64,000 bases of DNA from Chlorobium sp. N1 (GCF_004332115.1 NZ_SJPA01000003.1:1-64000), one strand, 5' to 3'; positions 53,825-63,579 are shown, numbered from the stretch's first letter. Program-made: numbers and translations. The notes: generated from the sequence alone by a model not told the origin.

Positions 53825-54993
53825 GTCTCGCTCAAGCGAAGCCAGAAGCGAAACGCCCGGCCGGACGCCGCCTGGTGTGGTTTTCGGAGGTCCAGTGGGA
53901 TTTCCTCTCCACCCGAAAGCAGCGCCTGCTCGCCCGGTTTCCGGAAAACTGGCGGATCCTCTTCATCGAACCCTTCGCGCTCGGTCGCCCGAACCACTGG
54001 ATTCCGGTCCGCCGGGGCAGGGTGGTGGTGGTCGGCATCCCCTTTCTCAAGCGGGTTCCCTTTCGGTTCGGCCGCCTGCTCGATGTTCGGCTCATCCGTC
54101 ACGTTGCCGCTCTTCCCGGCGTGCTGCTCCTTCATTTCTGGCTCATGCTTCTCGGCTTCGCCGGCCGGCGGCGCATCGTCGGACTCAGCAACCTCTACTG
54201 GGCGAAGGCGGTTTCGCGCCTGTCTTCGATCCTCAGCTTCTACGACGCCAACGATGACCATCTCGCCTTTCCGGGCACGCCCTCCTGGCTCCGGCCGGAG
54301 CTCCGACGCTGGCTTGGACGGGTGGGGCTGGTCTTCAGCGTCAGCCGGACCATGACGGGGCGTCTTTTGCTTCCGCCCTCCGTCCGTGTCGTTACGCTCG
54401 GCAACGGTGTGGAGTTCAGCCATTTCGCCGAGCCCCGCTCCGCCGTGCCCGAGCCGTTTCGGGAATCGGGCGGTCCGATTCTCGGCTACGCCGGCGCCAT
54501 GGACTGGCTCGATGTGCCGCTGCTCGTGCGCACCGCTGCGGCCTGGCCGGACTGCCGGATCGAACTTGTCGGGCCCGCCTACGAGCACGGCTGGTGGGAG
54601 CGCCAGTCGGAACTGCGGGCCCTGGGGAATGTTCGCTGGCACGGCCGTGTGGCATACGCCGAGCTGCCCTCCTGGATGCAGCGGTTCGATCTCGGGCTCC
54701 TGCCGCTCGAGCGAAGCGAGCTCAAGCGGGCCTCGAATCCCAACAAACTTTATGAATATGCCGCCGCCGGGGTACCGGTACTCGCCCTCAACTACTGCGA
54801 CGCCGTCGACGATGCCCGCGGGGAGGTGATGGTCGCCGATACGGAGGACGAGTTCGTGCGCATGGTTCCCATGGCGCTCAGGGACGGTCGCCGGGAGCTC
54901 CGCCAGGCGTTCGCCCGACGCCACAGCTGGGACCGGCTTGCTTCCGAAATGGTCGATGAGCTCGAGCGTTCGATCAGGGAGGCGCGGTCGTGA
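53821..54993 (+). CDS. Glycosyltransferase, GT-B fold (family 1/4-like)
   Basis: A 390-residue protein. The N-domain begins LVWFSEVQWDFLSTRKQRLLARF and has FYDANDDHLAFPG; the C-domain has VVTLGNGVEFSHFA, GPILGYAGAMDWLDVPLL and LPLERSELKRASNPNKLYEYAAAGVPVLALN, a typical nucleotide-sugar-binding end. Resembles UDP-galactofuranosyl or teichuronic acid GlcA-type transferases; the donor is unknown. ATG overlaps the methyltransferase stop. Confidence 0.84.
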   Translation: MSLAQAKPEAKRPAGRRLVWFSEVQWDFLSTRKQRLLARFPENWRILFIEPFALGRPNHWIPVRRGRVVVVGIPFLKRVPFRFGRLLDVRLIRHVAALPGVLLLHFWLMLLGFAGRRRIVGLSNLYWAKAVSRLSSILSFYDANDDHLAFPGTPSWLRPELRRWLGRVGLVFSVSRTMTGRLLLPPSVRVVTLGNGVEFSHFAEPRSAVPEPFRESGGPILGYAGAMDWLDVPLLVRTAAAWPDCRIELVGPAYEHGWWERQSELRALGNVRWHGRVAYAELPSWMQRFDLGLLPLERSELKRASNPNKLYEYAAAGVPVLALNYCDAVDDARGEVMVADTEDEFVRMVPMALRDGRRELRQAFARRHSWDRLASEMVDELERSIREARS

Positions 54994-56477
54994 GGAGCAC
55001 CGTTTCCATCGCCGCCGGCGCCGGCGTCTCCTTCGGAGGATACGTCGTCGGCCAGGGGGTCCGTTTCCTTTTCAGCCTCGCTGTGGCGCGTCTGCTCGGG
55101 GCCGACGCCCTCGGCACCTACGCGCTCGCGATGGCCATGATCCAGATCGCCGAGGTGGCGGCCCTCTTCGGACTCGATTCGGCGCTCCTGCGTTTTGCGG
55201 GGATGCATCGGGCCGATCCCCAGCGGAGGCGTCGGCTGATCGGTTTCGCGCTCAAGGCCGGCCTGGTCCTCTCCGTCCTGGTTATGCTGCTGCTGGAGAT
55301 GTTCTCCGGTGCCCTTGCCGAGTTGCTTCACGGAGGCCGGCTCCTCCAGCTGGCCATCTCCTGCTATGCGGCGGCCATCCCCTTCAATACGGCCGCCATG
55401 CTCTACGGCCACGCCATGCAGGCATGCGGCCGCATCCAGCCGAAAATCATCGCCACCCAGGTGCTGAGCCCGGTGCTGCTCCTCCTTTTCACGCTGTTGT
55501 TCAACGCCCTCCTGGGGCGCCAGGCCGCCCTGCTTCTTCCCGTGGGGCTTTCGGCCGCCGCCGCGTTTGTATGGATCCGCCCCCGCCTGCGTCCGATCAC
55601 CGGCCTGCAGCCGGGGGATGTCGGGGGGGCCGCCGTCGAGCAGCCCGTGCTCTCCTATGCGCTTCCGTTCATGCTGGTCTCCCTCTTCAGCATGACCTCC
55701 CACTGGCTCGATGTCGTCATGCTCGGCATGCTTACCGATCCTGCTACGGTGGGTCTCTACCATCCGGCTGCGCGGACCGCCGGCCTCGTGCGCGCCGTCC
55801 TGCCGGCGTTCGCCGGCATGGCCGCACCGCTCTTCGCCGAACTGCACGCGGCAGGCCGTATGGAGGAGCTGGGCCGCATCTACCGGCTTGTCACCCGCTG
55901 GATGGTGACGGTGGCGCTCCCGCCGGTTCTGCTCCTGCTCTGCTTTCCTTCCGAGGTGCTCTCGGTTTTCGGCCGCCACTTCAGCGCAGCCGCACCAGTC
56001 CTCGTGCTGCTCTCTTCGGCCTCGCTCGTCCAGGCGCTCTTCGGCATCGCCGCAACACTCCTCGCCATGGCCGGCCATGCCCGGCTCAGCCTCCTCAACG
56101 CCCTCTTCGGGCTGGTGCTCCAGGCCGGACTGAACCTCCTCCTGATCCCTCGGATGGGGATCGAGGGAGCCGCCCTCGCCGGACTCGTGCTGTTCGGCGC
56201 GCTCGCCGCGGTGCGTCTTTTCGAGGTTCGTCGGCTCCTGCGCCTGCATCCGTTCTCCTCCCCGCTGCTGAAGCCTTTCGCTGCTGGTGCCGGTGTCCTC
56301 GCTGTGCTCCTGGTTCTTCGTCCGTGGCTCATCCTGCTGCCGCTTCCGGTTCTGCTCGCTGCGGCGGCCGTTGCCGCCGTTGCCGTGTATGGCGGGCTTT
56401 TGCTGGCCCTCGGGTTGGAAGAGGAGGAGCGGGAGATTATTTTACGTGCAGGCTCGCCGTTCAGGCCGAACCGCTGA
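54990..56477 (+). CDS. Polysaccharide flippase (Wzx/MOP family)
   Basis: A 495-residue membrane protein from a GTG overlapping the previous stop, with roughly 12-14 hydrophobic segments. It opens with GAGVSFGGYVVGQGVRFLFSLAVARLLGADALGTYALAM, the usual first-helix/amphipathic motif of polysaccharide exporters, and has the MGIEGAALAGLVLFGALAA late helix. It should flip lipid-linked oligosaccharide across the inner membrane, connecting the cytosolic glycosyltransferases to periplasmic steps. Confidence 0.88.
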   Translation: MRSTVSIAAGAGVSFGGYVVGQGVRFLFSLAVARLLGADALGTYALAMAMIQIAEVAALFGLDSALLRFAGMHRADPQRRRRLIGFALKAGLVLSVLVMLLLEMFSGALAELLHGGRLLQLAISCYAAAIPFNTAAMLYGHAMQACGRIQPKIIATQVLSPVLLLLFTLLFNALLGRQAALLLPVGLSAAAAFVWIRPRLRPITGLQPGDVGGAAVEQPVLSYALPFMLVSLFSMTSHWLDVVMLGMLTDPATVGLYHPAARTAGLVRAVLPAFAGMAAPLFAELHAAGRMEELGRIYRLVTRWMVTVALPPVLLLLCFPSEVLSVFGRHFSAAAPVLVLLSSASLVQALFGIAATLLAMAGHARLSLLNALFGLVLQAGLNLLLIPRMGIEGAALAGLVLFGALAAVRLFEVRRLLRLHPFSSPLLKPFAAGAGVLAVLLVLRPWLILLPLPVLLAAAAVAAVAVYGGLLLALGLEEEEREIILRAGSPFRPNR

Positions 56478-56509
56478 TTTCCGAAACACACACAAGAGAA
56501 CCGAGAGGC

Positions 56510-58864
56510 TTGAAAAAGACGATCCTTCCACCATTTGCCGCCGCCTTCGGCTACCTGCTCCTGGTCATTGCGCTCTACTGGCCGGTGGCTTTCCTCTCCT
56601 ACGTCCCGGCGGTTCCCGACAGCCTCGTGCCCGCCGCCACCTCGGCGGCGCTCCGCCAGCTGCAGGACGCCAGCGGCCACTACCCGCTCTGGCAGCCGTG
56701 GGTCTTTTCCGGGATGCCGACGGTCGGTGCCTTCAGTTACCTCAGCGCTCTCTATTTCCCCAACCTCGTTTTCTCCCTTTTCGGGGCCGATGCGATGCAC
56801 CTGCAGCTGCTCCACCTGGTCTTCGCCGGTCTCGGGACCTTCCTTTTTCTGCGTCGGTCGGGCGTTGAGCCCGTTGCCGCTTTCTTCGGCGGTGCGGCTT
56901 TCCTCCTGAACCCCTATTTCTCGGCCATGCTGGCTCACGGCCACGGGAGCCAGCTGATGACGGCGGCTTATATGCCCTGGATGCTCTGGGCCCTCATGCG
57001 GGTCGTCGAGCGTGGGCGGCTCGCCGATGCCGGCATCCTCGCCCTCATCGCCGGCTTCCAGCTGCAGCGTTCCCATGTGCAGGTAGCCTGGTACTCCTGG
57101 CTGCTCGCCGCCCTTCTCGTCTTCTTCCTCTTCCTCTCACAGCGGACTCCGTTCAGGGAGAAGCTTCGTCCTCTGGGACTGCTCGTGCTCGGCCTCGCCT
57201 GCGGGGTGGCCATGTCGGCGGTGATCTACCTGCCCGCATCTGCCTATGCGCCCTTCTCGGTGCGCGGGATGGCCGGCGGAGGAGGTTCGTCGATGGAGTA
57301 CGCGACGCTCTGGTCGATGCATCCACTGGAACTCATGACCTTCATCGTGCCCGGCTTTTACGGCTTCGGGGGAGTCACCTACTGGGGGTTCATGCCGTTC
57401 ACCGATTATCCCAACTACGCCGGCATCCTGGTCCTGCTGCTCTCGCTCGTCGGGGCATGGGCCGGCAGGCGGGACGGGGTGGTCCGGTTCCTCGTCGCCT
57501 CGTCGCTCCTCTCGCTCCTGCTTTCATTCGGCCGTTTCTTCCCGCCGGTCTTTGAGCTGTTCTACCATGCCGCTCCGCTCTTCAGCCGGTTCAGGGTGCC
57601 CTCCATGGCCCTGCTCATGCTCTATCTGTCGGTGGCCGGCCTTGCCGCATACGGCCTCTCGGCCCTGCTTCGTGCCCGGGCCGAACGCCTCCACCGGCCG
57701 CTGCGCCTGGCTTCGCTTGCATTTGCCGCCCTGCTCATCGTCTCCCTTGCCGCCGGGGGGGCGTTTGAGGAGCGGCTTCGTTCGATTTTCCCCTCCCCCG
57801 CGGTCGGAAGTTTCGAGCTCAGCCTCCTCGTCAACCGGGTGCGGCTCGAGGGTCTCGAGCACGGCGCCTTGCTCCTTGCCGCCCTGCTCGGCCTGGGCAT
57901 GCTGCTGCTCTGGCTCGGCCTCAAGCGCTTCCTGCCGCATCGGACGGCCGTCCTGCTCTTTGCCCTGCTCTCGATCGGCGACCTGTTCTGGTGCAGCATG
58001 CGGGTCGTCCAGCCTTCGCCTTCCTCGCTGCGCCCGTCCGTTCTCGTGTCGCGCCCTGCCCTCCGTCCGGCGCTCGAGCCCGACGAGGTCACCCGGTGGC
58101 TTGCCCGGCAGCCGGGGCCTTTCCGCGTCTATCCGGCCGGCAGGCTCTTCGGGGAGAACAAGTTCGCGATTTCGGGCGTCGAGTCGGTGGGCGGCTACCA
58201 TCCGGCAAAGTTCAGCAGCTACGAGCAGCTGATTGCAAAGACCGGGAACCTTGCCAGTCCGGCAGTCCTCCGGATGCTCAACGTCCGTTACGTCATCAGC
58301 GAGCAGGCGGTCAGCCATCCCGATCTGGAGCCGGTGATGGTGGGGGAGCTCCTGCTGGCCTCCGGCCCGCTCACGGCTCATGTCTATCGGCTCCGGGGAT
58401 CCCTGCCGAGGGCCTGGGGCGCGCGGAAGGCCGAGAGTGTCGCGAATTTTGACGAACTCGTCTCGCGGCTGGAGTCGACGGGCGCAGATCCCGCAACGGT
58501 GTACGTCGTCGGCGATTCCCCGCTTGCCGGCCGTTCGTTCGCCCCGGCGGAGGTCAAGCTCCTGTCCCGTACTGCCGAGTCGGCTGCATATGATGTCGTT
58601 GCCGAGGGCGAGGGGCTGCTCGTCGAGAGCGAAATCAGCTACCCGCTCCGCTGGAAGGCGGCGGTCGACGGCAACCCCGTGCCGGTCGAGACCCTTAACG
58701 GGGTGCTCAGGGGCGTCGTCGTTCCCGCCGGCAGAAGCCGGGTCAGCCTCTCTTACGACCGTAGCGGTTTCGAGCGCGCACGCGGGATCTCCTACGCCGC
58801 TTTCGGCCTCGCCCTCCTTCTTACGCTCACCGGCGCGCTTCCCGGACGGCGCAGGAACTCGTAG
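56510..58864 (+). CDS. YfhO-like multi-pass membrane protein
   Basis: A 784-residue protein from a TTG (56510). About 12 hydrophobic segments span residues 10-490 (YLLLVIALYWPVAFLSYVP, then PLWQPWVFSGMPTVGAFSY and FLFLRRSGVEPVAAFFGG), followed by an extracytoplasmic beta-rich domain (about 500-760, VRYVISEQAV, YPLRWKAAVDGNPVPVETLNGVLRGVVVPAG) and a final helix. This is the layout of YfhO, a GT-C-like protein implicated in adding sugars on the outer face of the membrane. It probably modifies the glycan made by the upstream genes. Confidence 0.84.
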   Translation: MKKTILPPFAAAFGYLLLVIALYWPVAFLSYVPAVPDSLVPAATSAALRQLQDASGHYPLWQPWVFSGMPTVGAFSYLSALYFPNLVFSLFGADAMHLQLLHLVFAGLGTFLFLRRSGVEPVAAFFGGAAFLLNPYFSAMLAHGHGSQLMTAAYMPWMLWALMRVVERGRLADAGILALIAGFQLQRSHVQVAWYSWLLAALLVFFLFLSQRTPFREKLRPLGLLVLGLACGVAMSAVIYLPASAYAPFSVRGMAGGGGSSMEYATLWSMHPLELMTFIVPGFYGFGGVTYWGFMPFTDYPNYAGILVLLLSLVGAWAGRRDGVVRFLVASSLLSLLLSFGRFFPPVFELFYHAAPLFSRFRVPSMALLMLYLSVAGLAAYGLSALLRARAERLHRPLRLASLAFAALLIVSLAAGGAFEERLRSIFPSPAVGSFELSLLVNRVRLEGLEHGALLLAALLGLGMLLLWLGLKRFLPHRTAVLLFALLSIGDLFWCSMRVVQPSPSSLRPSVLVSRPALRPALEPDEVTRWLARQPGPFRVYPAGRLFGENKFAISGVESVGGYHPAKFSSYEQLIAKTGNLASPAVLRMLNVRYVISEQAVSHPDLEPVMVGELLLASGPLTAHVYRLRGSLPRAWGARKAESVANFDELVSRLESTGADPATVYVVGDSPLAGRSFAPAEVKLLSRTAESAAYDVVAEGEGLLVESEISYPLRWKAAVDGNPVPVETLNGVLRGVVVPAGRSRVSLSYDRSGFERARGISYAAFGLALLLTLTGALPGRRRNS

Positions 58865-58868
58865 GGGA

Positions 58869-58896
58869 TTGCTATATTTATATAATAGTATATAAT
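58869..58896 (+). promoter_or_regulatory. Strong AT-rich promoter ahead of the last glycan gene
   Basis: TTGCTA (58869-58874), 16 bases, TATAAT (58891-58896), inside a very AT-rich patch that stands out from its surroundings. It starts within 10 bases of the YfhO stop and gives a leader of about 60 bases. Confidence 0.6.
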
Positions 58897-58965
58897 AAGA
58901 GCGTATCAGCAACGCGCGTCCGCCGGATTCCAGACGGAAGGATGCTTCAACGATAACCGAGAGAC

Positions 58966-60240
58966 GTGAAAAAGATCCTGTTCCTTGCCGCCAGCTACCC
59001 CCCGTACATGACCGACGGCGCGTCGCGCGCCTACCGGATGGCTTCCCGCCTTCCCGGATACGGATGGGAGCCCGTGGTTGTCGCGCCTCCCGCGTTTGTT
59101 TCCGGCGAGGGTGAAGCGGGTTCAGGGGTGGCCGGCCCTGTGCGGGTCTACAGGACCGGTGCGCCGGTCGAAATCGGTGCGCTGGAAGCCTGCCAGCTCG
59201 CCTCGTTCGCCAGAGGCGAGCGGATCGCGCAGGGCGGGAGGCTTTCGGCGGTGATTCCCACGGTTTTCCGTCAGGCGCATCCCTCTGAGGCCTGGGAGAA
59301 ACAGGCTTCCGTGGTGGCCGAAGAGGTGATGAAGGAACATCCCGACATCGAGGCCATCTACGCCCAGGGCCCCCCATCCGCACCGCTCAGGCTCGGCCTT
59401 GAGCTTTCGCTTCGCCACGGGGTTCCGGCCATGTTCGACCTCACCGCTCCGCTCGACATGGCGCGCCCATGGTCGCCGCTTTCCGACCAGCACGGAGATG
59501 AGCTGGCCCGGCTCGAGCAGAAGGTGCTCTCGACCGGCTACAGCGTCATCACTCCGACCCGGGCCCTGAAGGAGCATTTTCTGAGGAAGCATTTCGGCAA
59601 GGTCGCCCATGACGACATCACGATCATTTCGGACTGCGGACCGCTCGGACCTGCAGCGGCGAGCGGGGGTCCCTCTGCCGTATCGCGCCCGCTCGTCATC
59701 GTCGAGCGTGCTGAGGAAAAGGGGCTCAGGGTGTTTTTCTCAGCCCTCGCTTCCCTGATGCGGGAGAGCGGCGCCGGCTCGATCTTCAGCGGCGCTACCG
59801 TCGTGGACTCCTCCGGCGGGATGGTGGCGAAGCAGCTGCGCAAGGCCGGTATCGAGGGCGACCTCGTCACCTGCTGCACCCCCTCCGAGGAGGAGGAGCT
59901 CGCCCTCCTGCGTGCCGCCTCGGCCGTCGGTGTCATAACCGGGGGCTACAGGTCCGCCGAGCTCTGGCTCCCGGGCCGGCTGATCGACGCGGCTTTCAGT
60001 CGCAAGCATCTCTTTACCGTCGCACCCGAGGGTGTCGCAACCCGTTTCGTGGAAGAGTGCGGAGGGTCCCACGCCCGGCCCGCGGACCGGGAGGCCATCG
60101 GCGGCATGCTCTCCAGGCTCGCCGGGGTGCTTGATGGCGGCCTCCAGGCCGAGGTGCCGGCGGAGCTGCTGGCCCGCCACGGCGAGGAGGAGACCCTCAC
60201 CGAGCTGGTCCGCTCCATCGCCATGATGCTGCCGGTCTGA
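58966..60240 (+). CDS. Glycosyltransferase-like protein, unknown specificity
   Basis: A 424-residue soluble protein from GTG. The N-terminus KILFLAASYPPYMTDGASRAYRMASRLPGYGWEPVVVAPP is that of GT4-type acceptor domains, and AIYAQGPPSAPLRLGLELSLRHGVPAMFDL fits the same fold. The C-terminal domain is divergent: no G-x-x-x-x-x-K/R-G-x-x donor motif or E-x7-E is clear. It may be a non-catalytic or specialised family member. It has its own promoter. Confidence 0.75.
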   Translation: MKKILFLAASYPPYMTDGASRAYRMASRLPGYGWEPVVVAPPAFVSGEGEAGSGVAGPVRVYRTGAPVEIGALEACQLASFARGERIAQGGRLSAVIPTVFRQAHPSEAWEKQASVVAEEVMKEHPDIEAIYAQGPPSAPLRLGLELSLRHGVPAMFDLTAPLDMARPWSPLSDQHGDELARLEQKVLSTGYSVITPTRALKEHFLRKHFGKVAHDDITIISDCGPLGPAAASGGPSAVSRPLVIVERAEEKGLRVFFSALASLMRESGAGSIFSGATVVDSSGGMVAKQLRKAGIEGDLVTCCTPSEEEELALLRAASAVGVITGGYRSAELWLPGRLIDAAFSRKHLFTVAPEGVATRFVEECGGSHARPADREAIGGMLSRLAGVLDGGLQAEVPAELLARHGEEETLTELVRSIAMMLPV

Positions 60241-60254
60241 ATCCTTCTTCCGGC

Positions 60255-60290
60255 CGGAGCGCGACCGTTTTTTTTCGTTGCGCTCCGTTT
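60255..60290 (+). terminator. Terminator-like hairpin after the glycosyltransferase-like gene
   Basis: An 8-bp stem CGGAGCGC/GCGCTCCG (60255-60262 with 60280-60287) followed by only TTT. The loop holds a run of eight T. Confidence 0.4.
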
Positions 60291-60349
60291 CCCCTCCCTC
60301 CCGATCCCTGCCTGTCCATCTTTCTTTTTTGCTCCGGATCTTTCTTAAG

Positions 60350-60368
60350 CCCGTCCGGACGGGGTTTT
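60350..60368 (+). terminator. Second terminator-like hairpin
   Basis: A perfect palindrome CCCGTCCGGACGGG (60350-60363) followed by GTTTTC. Possibly the effective stop for the upstream gene. Confidence 0.45.
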
Positions 60369-60429
60369 CGGGCGATTTATCCCGCCTTCGGGACGATTAA
60401 TTTTCATCCGGAAAAATGATGTTTTCCGT

Positions 60430-60458
60430 TTTGTTTTTTTTTGTAATTCGCTTACATT
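60430..60458 (+). promoter_or_regulatory. Putative str operon promoter
   Basis: TTTGTT (60430-60435) or TTGTTT one base on, then TACATTGGTG from 60453, about 70 bases before rpsL. The ten-base element is identical to that before the DUF177-rpmF operon. Confidence 0.5.
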
Positions 60459-60529
60459 GGTGGTCCTTATGGATTTTTATGCCAGAAAAGGCACCAACAA
60501 GAGATTTTAAATAGAAAGAGAGTCACAGT

Positions 60530-60919
60530 ATGCCGACGATTCAGCAGCTCATCAGGCGCGGAAGAAGTGTGAAAGCGTCAAAAACAGCCTCACCGGCGCT
60601 TGAGAAGTGCCCGCAGAAGAGGGGTGTGTGTACCCGTGTGTACACGACGACGCCGAAAAAGCCTAACTCGGCGCTGCGCAAGGTTGCCCGTGTGAGGCTC
60701 TCGAACAAGATCGAGGTGACGGCCTATATCCCTGGTGAGGGTCACAACCTCCAGGAGCACTCCATCGTGCTGATCCGCGGCGGAAGGGTCAAGGATCTTC
60801 CCGGTGTGCGCTACCATATCGTCCGCGGTTCGCTCGATACGTCGGGTGTTGCCGACAGGAAGCAGAGTCGCTCTAAGTACGGCGCCAAGCAGCCGAAAGC
60901 TGCTCCGGCCAAGAAGTAA
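60530..60919 (+). CDS. rpsL: 30S ribosomal protein uS12
   Basis: A 129-residue uS12: [76 protein letters not shown] and [15 protein letters not shown]. The lysines tied to streptomycin resistance when mutated (in TPKKPNS and RVKDLPG) are wild type. First gene of the str operon. Confidence 0.97.
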   Translation: MPTIQQLIRRGRSVKASKTASPALEKCPQKRGVCTRVYTTTPKKPNSALRKVARVRLSNKIEVTAYIPGEGHNLQEHSIVLIRGGRVKDLPGVRYHIVRGSLDTSGVADRKQSRSKYGAKQPKAAPAKK

Positions 60920-60954
60920 GGGATATAACCGAATCTAAATCCAAGTCAGGAATT

Positions 60955-61422
60955 ATGTCGAAAAAAGGTGGCTATAAAGGTGTTGCAGTTGATCACCGTT
61001 ACAATGACGAGAGTGTTGCCCGCTTCATCAATGCGGTGATGCTTGACGGCAAGAAGGATGTCGCAACCAAGATTGTTTATGATGCGTTTGCGATCATCGG
61101 CGAGAAGATGCCTGATGAGAATCCGCTCGAGGTGTACCATCGTGCGATGTCGAATATCGCTCCTGTCGTCGAGGTCCGCAGCAAGCGGGTCGGCGGTGCG
61201 ACATACCAGATCCCGATGGAGGTCAAGCCTTCCCGCAGGGGTGCGCTTGCATTTCGTTGGTTGAAGCAGTTCTCCGTCAGGCGTGGCGGACGCTCCATGG
61301 CCGAGAAGCTCGCCGCCGAACTGATGGATGCCGCTTCCGAGCAGGGTGCATCGGTGAAGAAGCGCGACGAGGTCCATCGCATGGCCGACGCCAACAAGGC
61401 ATTCGCGCATTTCAGGTTCTGA
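60955..61422 (+). CDS. rpsG: 30S ribosomal protein uS7
   Basis: A 155-residue uS7: YNDESVARFINAVMLDGKK, YDAFAIIGEK, ALAFRWLKQFSVRRGGRSMAEKLAAELMDAA and VHRMADANKAFAHFRF. It nucleates assembly of the 30S head. 35 bases downstream of rpsL. Confidence 0.97.
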   Translation: MSKKGGYKGVAVDHRYNDESVARFINAVMLDGKKDVATKIVYDAFAIIGEKMPDENPLEVYHRAMSNIAPVVEVRSKRVGGATYQIPMEVKPSRRGALAFRWLKQFSVRRGGRSMAEKLAAELMDAASEQGASVKKRDEVHRMADANKAFAHFRF

Positions 61423-61464
61423 GGGTTGTTTGTCCCGACTAGATTAATAGACTAAACTTTTGTT

Positions 61465-63579
61465 ATGACCAGGCAGGTTGCACTAGACAAGGTTCGCAAT
61501 ATCGGCATCATGGCTCACATCGATGCCGGCAAGACCACGACCACAGAGAGGATTCTCTACTACACCGGTCGTCTGCACCGCATGGGCGAAGTGCATGATG
61601 GCGGCGCGACGATGGACTGGATGGACCAGGAGAAAGAGCGCGGCATCACCATCACTTCCGCTGCCACGACCTGTTTCTGGGCGCCGAAGTTCGGCAACTA
61701 CGAGGGAGTGAAGCATCGCATCAATATTATCGATACTCCCGGTCACGTCGACTTCACTGTCGAGGTCGAGCGTTCGCTCCGCGTGCTTGATGGCGCCGTC
61801 GCGCTGTTCTGTGCTGTCGGTGGTGTCGAGCCCCAGTCCGAGACTGTCTGGCGCCAGGCCAACAAGTATGGTGTCCCCCGCATCGCCTACGTCAACAAGA
61901 TGGATCGTACCGGTGCCGATTTCTTCGATACCGTCAATTCGATCAAGGAGCGCCTCAACGCCAATCCCGTACCGATCCAGATTCCGATCGGCGAGGGCGA
62001 GATCTTTGCCGGCTTTGTCGATCTGATCCGTATGAAGGGCATCATCTACGACAAGGAGGACGGCAGCACCTACGAAGAGGTCGCCATCCCGCACGATCTC
62101 GAGAACGAGGCCCGCACCTGGCGTATCAATATGCTCGAGGCCGTTTCCGAGGTCGACGAGACCCTACTTGAGAAATATCTGAACGGTGAGGATATCACCG
62201 AGGCTGAGATCCGCAAGGTTCTTCGCCAGGCTACGCTCAATGTCGACATCATTCCTGTCCTCTGCGGATCATCCTTCAAGAACAAGGGTGTGCAGTTCAT
62301 GCTTGATGCTGTTGTCGACTATCTTGCTTCCCCGGTCGACGACGGCGAGGTCGAGGGTCACCACCCCCGCACCGAGGAGCCGGTTGTCCGCCATCCGAAA
62401 GACGAGGAGCCGTTCGCCGCGCTTGCCTTCAAGATCGCGACCGATCCGTTCGTCGGTAAGCTTACTTTCTTCCGTGTCTATTCCGGTACGCTGAAGGCCG
62501 GCAGCTATGTTCTGAATTCCATCACCGGCAAGAAAGAGCGCATCGGCCGCGTGCTGCAGATGCACTCCAACAAGCGTGAGGATATCGAGGTCGTCTACGC
62601 TGGTGATATCGCCGCCGCCGTCGGCCTCAAAGAGGTCCGAACCGGTGATACGCTCTGCGACGAGCAGAATCCCGTCGTCCTTGAGAAGATGGTCTTCCCC
62701 GAGCCGGTGATCCAGATCGCCATCGAGCCGAAGACCAAGGCCGATTCCGATAAGCTCGGCATGTCGCTTGCAAAGCTCGCCGAGGAGGATCCGACCTTCC
62801 GCGTGAAGACCGATGAAGAAACCGGCCAGACGCTGATCGCGGGTATGGGCGAGCTCCACCTGGAGATTCTCGTCGACCGCCTGAAGCGCGAGTTCAAGGT
62901 TGAGGCCAACGTCGGCCAGCCGCAGGTCGCCTATCGCGAAACCGTTCGCGCCAAGGTAGATTTCGAGGGCAAGTTCGTCCGCCAGTCGGGTGGTAAGGGT
63001 CAGTTCGGTCTCGTCAATATCACTGTCGAGCCTCTCGAGGAGGGCAAGGGTTACGAGTTCGTCGACGCCATCAAGGGCGGCGTGATCCCCAGGGAGTACA
63101 TCCCCGCGGTCAACGCCGGTATCCAGCAGGCGATGAAGGATGGCGTGGTCGCAGGTTACCCGATGCAGGATATCAAGGTTACGCTTTTCGACGGCAAGTA
63201 CCACGACGTCGACTCTTCGGAAATGGCGTTCAAGATCGCCGGTTCGATCGGTTTCAAGGGTGCGGCACGCAAGGCTTCGCCGGTGCTGCTCGAGCCGATC
63301 ATGAAGGTGGAGGTCATCACCCCCGAGGAGTATCTCGGCGACGTGATGGGCGACCTCTCCAGCCGTCGCGGACATATCGAGGGCATGGGCCAGAGGGCAG
63401 GCGCGCAGTTCGTCGGCGCCAAGGTCCCGCTCTCCTCCATGTTCGGTTACTCGACCGACCTGCGGTCGATGACCCAGGGCCGTGCGAACTACTCGATGGA
63501 GTTCGAGAGCTACCGCGAGGTTCCGCGCAATATCGCCGACACGCTCCAGGAGAAGAGGGTCGAGAAGGATGAGTATTAA
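61465..63579 (+). CDS. fusA: Elongation factor G
   Basis: A 704-residue translocase: G1 [26 protein letters not shown] (switch I), G3 [10 protein letters not shown]4 [10 protein letters not shown], then domains II-V with [33 protein letters not shown] and RRGHIEGM. It drives ribosomal translocation with GTP hydrolysis. Follows rpsG by 42 bases in the usual order. Confidence 0.97.
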   Translation: MTRQVALDKVRNIGIMAHIDAGKTTTTERILYYTGRLHRMGEVHDGGATMDWMDQEKERGITITSAATTCFWAPKFGNYEGVKHRINIIDTPGHVDFTVEVERSLRVLDGAVALFCAVGGVEPQSETVWRQANKYGVPRIAYVNKMDRTGADFFDTVNSIKERLNANPVPIQIPIGEGEIFAGFVDLIRMKGIIYDKEDGSTYEEVAIPHDLENEARTWRINMLEAVSEVDETLLEKYLNGEDITEAEIRKVLRQATLNVDIIPVLCGSSFKNKGVQFMLDAVVDYLASPVDDGEVEGHHPRTEEPVVRHPKDEEPFAALAFKIATDPFVGKLTFFRVYSGTLKAGSYVLNSITGKKERIGRVLQMHSNKREDIEVVYAGDIAAAVGLKEVRTGDTLCDEQNPVVLEKMVFPEPVIQIAIEPKTKADSDKLGMSLAKLAEEDPTFRVKTDEETGQTLIAGMGELHLEILVDRLKREFKVEANVGQPQVAYRETVRAKVDFEGKFVRQSGGKGQFGLVNITVEPLEEGKGYEFVDAIKGGVIPREYIPAVNAGIQQAMKDGVVAGYPMQDIKVTLFDGKYHDVDSSEMAFKIAGSIGFKGAARKASPVLLEPIMKVEVITPEEYLGDVMGDLSSRRGHIEGMGQRAGAQFVGAKVPLSSMFGYSTDLRSMTQGRANYSMEFESYREVPRNIADTLQEKRVEKDEY

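Larger units (their letters stand above)
60241..60529. other. Intergenic region ahead of the str operon
   Basis: This 289-base gap contains two hairpins for ending the upstream gene (60255-60290 and 60350-60368) and a T-rich promoter region before rpsL. No coding sequence is evident. Confidence 0.6.

Noticed and set aside
57524-59383. A 619-codon open frame on the minus strand opposite YfhO
   Set aside because: Arg/Pro/Glu-rich shadow of a high-GC3 gene; crosses an intergenic promoter and the next gene.
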